This document shows positions 23,029 to 24,892 of a stretch of 24,892 nucleotides of DNA, in pieces; the first letter of the stretch is position 1; each line of letters begins with the position of its first letter. The notes under the pieces are model-generated. The model searched no databases, was not told the DNA's origin, and saw nothing but the letters and a program-made list of their open reading frames with translations. The stretch is from contig DCZD01000001.1 of assembly GCA_002331255.1 (NCBI GenBank), positions 1 to 24,892 on the forward strand. The letters are read 5' to 3'. A program made the translations under genes and the position numbers. Origin of the DNA: Acidimicrobiaceae bacterium UBA2093. Lineage in GTDB: Bacteria > Actinomycetota > Acidimicrobiia > Acidimicrobiales > Ilumatobacteraceae.

Positions 23029-24381
23029 TCAGATGCCGTTGGCGCGGATGAGCTCGGCGACACGGAATGCAAGGTCAAGTGATTGCCTTCCGTTCAGACG
23101 CGGATCGCAGACGGTTTCGTAACGATCATCGAGGTCATCATTGCCGAGATCGTCGGCGCCACCGAGGCATTCGGTGACATCGTCACCGGTGAGCTCGATG
23201 TGTATCCCGCCTGGCCATGTGCCTTCGGCTTTATGTGCCCGTACGAATCCGGCGATTTCGCCGATGATTGTGTCGAGGTGACGGGTCTTGCGGCCCGACG
23301 GAGTGGCATACGTGTTCCCGTGCATCGGGTCGCATGTCCAGACAACTGGGTGTCCGGCGTCGTGTACAGCACGCAGTAACGGGCGAAGTTCTTCTTCCAC
23401 TTTGTCGGCACCCATGCGAGAGATGAGGGTGAGGCGCCCCGGAACCCGCGCTGGGTTCAACACCTGACACAACTCGAGAACCCATTCGGGGTCGGTTCCT
23501 GGTCCGATCTTGCAGCCCACGGGGTTGCCGACCCCGCGCAGGAACTCAATGTGGGCTCCATCCATCTGTCGGGTGCGTTCGCCGATCCACAACATGTGCG
23601 CTGAGCAGTCGTACCAGCCGCCGGTGAGCGAGTCTTGTCGAGTCAGTGCCTCTTCGTATCCGAGTATGAGTGCTTCATGGCTAGTGAACACGTCGACTTC
23701 GTGGAGTGCCGAGGTGTTCTCGGTGTCCACACCACATGCACGCATGAAAAGCAGTGCGCGTTCGATCTCTGCGGCGAGAGATTCGTATCGCTGGCCTTCT
23801 GGGCTTGAGGACACGAACTCTTGGGTCCACGCGTGTACGCGATTGAGGTCGGCAAATCCGCCCTTTGTGAACGCACGCAGCAGGTTCAACGTGCTCGCTG
23901 ACTGGTGGTAGGCCTGAATGAGTCGCTCAGGGTCTGGCATTCGCGCAGCTTCAGTGGGCGTGGGGTCGTTCACGATGTGTCCGCGGAACGACGGAATCTC
24001 TAGGTCTCCGACTTTTTCGGTGGGGCTGGAGCGTGGCTTGGCGAACTGACCAGCCATTCGGCCGACCTTGACCACTGGTACGCCCATTGAATAGGTGAGC
24101 ACCACAGCCATCTGCAAGATGACGCGCAGTTTCTCGCGGATGTTGTTCGCAGAGAACTCTTCGAAGCTTTCGGCGCAGTCACCGGCTTGCAACAAGAACG
24201 CATTTCCTGCAGCGACTTTTGCGAGAGATGACTGCAATGAACGCGCCTCACCCGCGAAGACGAGCGGTGGGTACGACGCAATGTGCTTCAACGCGCGGTC
24301 AAGACCTGCTTGGTCGGGCCAGTCGGGCTGTTGCGCGGCGGTATACGCCGTCCAAGAGGACGGAGTCCAACTACGAGCCAT
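23029..24381 (-). CDS. aroG: Class II 3-deoxy-7-phosphoheptulonate (DAHP) synthase
   Basis: First step of the shikimate pathway: condenses phosphoenolpyruvate and erythrose 4-phosphate. The 450-residue length and wording are those of the plant/actinobacterial type II enzyme. SWTPSSWTAYTAAQQPDWPD opens the protein. LQAGDCAESF (about 64-73) carries the metal-binding Cys, and RMAGQFAKPRSSPTE and LVRGVGNPVGCKIGPG-type segments form the active site. WTCDPMHGNT and LTGDDVTECLGG, with the closing RYETVCDPRLNGRQSLDLAF, are highly conserved. A single such enzyme is usual in this group. It follows the sigma-factor gene after 71 bp. Confidence 0.95.
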   Translation of the reverse strand: MARSWTPSSWTAYTAAQQPDWPDQAGLDRALKHIASYPPLVFAGEARSLQSSLAKVAAGNAFLLQAGDCAESFEEFSANNIREKLRVILQMAVVLTYSMGVPVVKVGRMAGQFAKPRSSPTEKVGDLEIPSFRGHIVNDPTPTEAARMPDPERLIQAYHQSASTLNLLRAFTKGGFADLNRVHAWTQEFVSSSPEGQRYESLAAEIERALLFMRACGVDTENTSALHEVDVFTSHEALILGYEEALTRQDSLTGGWYDCSAHMLWIGERTRQMDGAHIEFLRGVGNPVGCKIGPGTDPEWVLELCQVLNPARVPGRLTLISRMGADKVEEELRPLLRAVHDAGHPVVWTCDPMHGNTYATPSGRKTRHLDTIIGEIAGFVRAHKAEGTWPGGIHIELTGDDVTECLGGADDLGNDDLDDRYETVCDPRLNGRQSLDLAFRVAELIRANGI

Positions 24382-24433
24382 GGTTCACAGCCTTGTGGGG
24401 GATTAGGCGATTTGCAAAGCGAATTTTGCGCGA

Positions 24434-24454
24434 GAGTCGCAGGTGTTGCGACTC
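24434..24454 (-). terminator. Hairpin at the sigma-factor stop, possible terminator
   Basis: GAGTCGCA (24434-24441) and TGCGACTC (24447-24454) form a perfect 8-bp stem with a 5-nt loop that overlaps the stop codon of the sigma gene. No T tract follows on the minus strand, so termination may be weak or factor-dependent. Confidence 0.5.
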
Positions 24455-24892
24455 AGGCGGCCAAGATGCGCTCAGCGTCCTCGCGGAGACCTTCGACGGC
24501 GCGGCTGACGAGACGACGCGCAGCTTCGGCGGTGACGCCAAGGTCCTCGCCGACTTCGCGGAAGCTCTTGCGCTCACCATCGATGAGGCCAAAACGGGCC
24601 TCGACGGCATAACGGGCACGCTCATCAAGGGTGCCAAGCAACTCGCTGAGAAGTTCACTGTCAACCAACGCCATGACAGCGTCTTCAGGTGTTCCCTGAC
24701 CGTTGTCCATGAGGTCGCCGAGCGTTGCGTCGCCGTCATCGCCGACGGTCTTGTCGAGCGACACCGGGGTGGTGAGACGGTGCAATTCAGCATTTCCTGC
24801 ATCGAGGGTTTCACCATCGCCGCTTGCCTGGCGCAGGGCAGCGCGAAGGCTGGCCGAGCGATCGCCTGGGATACGGATGAGGCTGGCCTTCT
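24453..24892 (-). CDS. RNA polymerase sigma-70 family factor, regions 3-4 (5' end outside window)
   Basis: The last 146 codons of a group 1/2-type sigma factor. The visible part starts KASLIRIPGDRSASLR, the beginning of region 3. A region 3.2 stretch follows (DKTVGDDGDATLGDLMDNG), then region 4.1 (LSELLGTLDERARYAVEARFGLIDGE). The region 4.2 helix-turn-helix is KSFREVGEDLGVTAEAARRLVSRAVEGLRE, which contacts the -35 element. The wording is more divergent than in principal sigma factors (no ERIRQIE), so an alternative group 2 factor is likely. The frame is open to the window edge, and an internal TTG at 24785 is not the start. Confidence 0.87.
   Translation of the reverse strand, partial: KASLIRIPGDRSASLRAALRQASGDGETLDAGNAELHRLTTPVSLDKTVGDDGDATLGDLMDNGQGTPEDAVMALVDSELLSELLGTLDERARYAVEARFGLIDGERKSFREVGEDLGVTAEAARRLVSRAVEGLREDAERILAA

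Noticed and set aside
1..24892. Mobile elements, CRISPR arrays, tRNA or rRNA genes
   Set aside because: No transposase, integrase, terminal repeats, spaced direct repeats, or tRNA/rRNA signatures were seen in genes or gaps.

Overview
The window reads as a chromosomal segment of a moderately GC-rich actinobacterium. The gene order miaB-miaA-dapF-hflX, then lexA, a divergent LysM gene and nrdR, is the actinobacterial neighbourhood known from Mycobacterium. LexA boxes are of the CGAAC-N4-GTTCG type. The absence of typical mycobacterial genes, the lone B12-dependent ribonucleotide reductase and the mix of P450, amidohydrolase and thiolase genes suggest Acidimicrobiia (Ilumatobacter-like). That placement is inference.

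Layout. Positions 1-4865 (+) form one tightly overlapped run: miaB (5' end outside the window), miaA, dapF, hflX and a DapC-type aminotransferase. They cover tRNA A37 modification, diaminopimelate/lysine synthesis and a ribosome-associated GTPase. Positions 4879-6594 are the SOS/dNTP block: lexA (-), a spacer packed with five LexA boxes, a small membrane-anchored LysM protein (+) resembling SOS division inhibitors, a strong hairpin, and nrdR (+). Positions 6596-9606 hold a RibD-type reductase (-) and a single-subunit molybdopterin oxidoreductase (+). Positions 9607-10254 are the only long gene-free stretch. It holds a cluster of DnaA-box-like sites, a promoter, two NrdR-box-like sites 42 bp apart and a probably structured leader, all ahead of nrdJ (10255-13086).

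Positions 13141-15043 (-) are an arsenic operon (arsI/cadI-like VOC protein, arsC, acr3) without a local arsR. Positions 15099-16408 (-) are an SDR and a MarR regulator, facing a metal-dependent hydrolase (+) across a 33-bp palindrome. Next come a cytochrome P450 (-), a 95-residue unknown (+) and a thiolase (+), which together look like a catabolic or lipid-modifying group. Positions 20592-24892 (-) run from the 3' part of a sigma-70 family gene through class II DAHP synthase, a beta-lactamase-fold hydrolase and a 152-residue unknown to an MFS transporter. The thiolase and MFS genes end on the same CTAG.

No rRNA, tRNA, insertion sequence, prophage or CRISPR was seen. The most interesting material is regulatory: the five-box lexA/LysM spacer, the nrdJ control region with its cognate nrdR in the same window, and the MarR palindrome. 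In coding sequence, DapF has Ser where the family's first catalytic Cys normally sits. I saw no defence island or clearly new multi-gene system.
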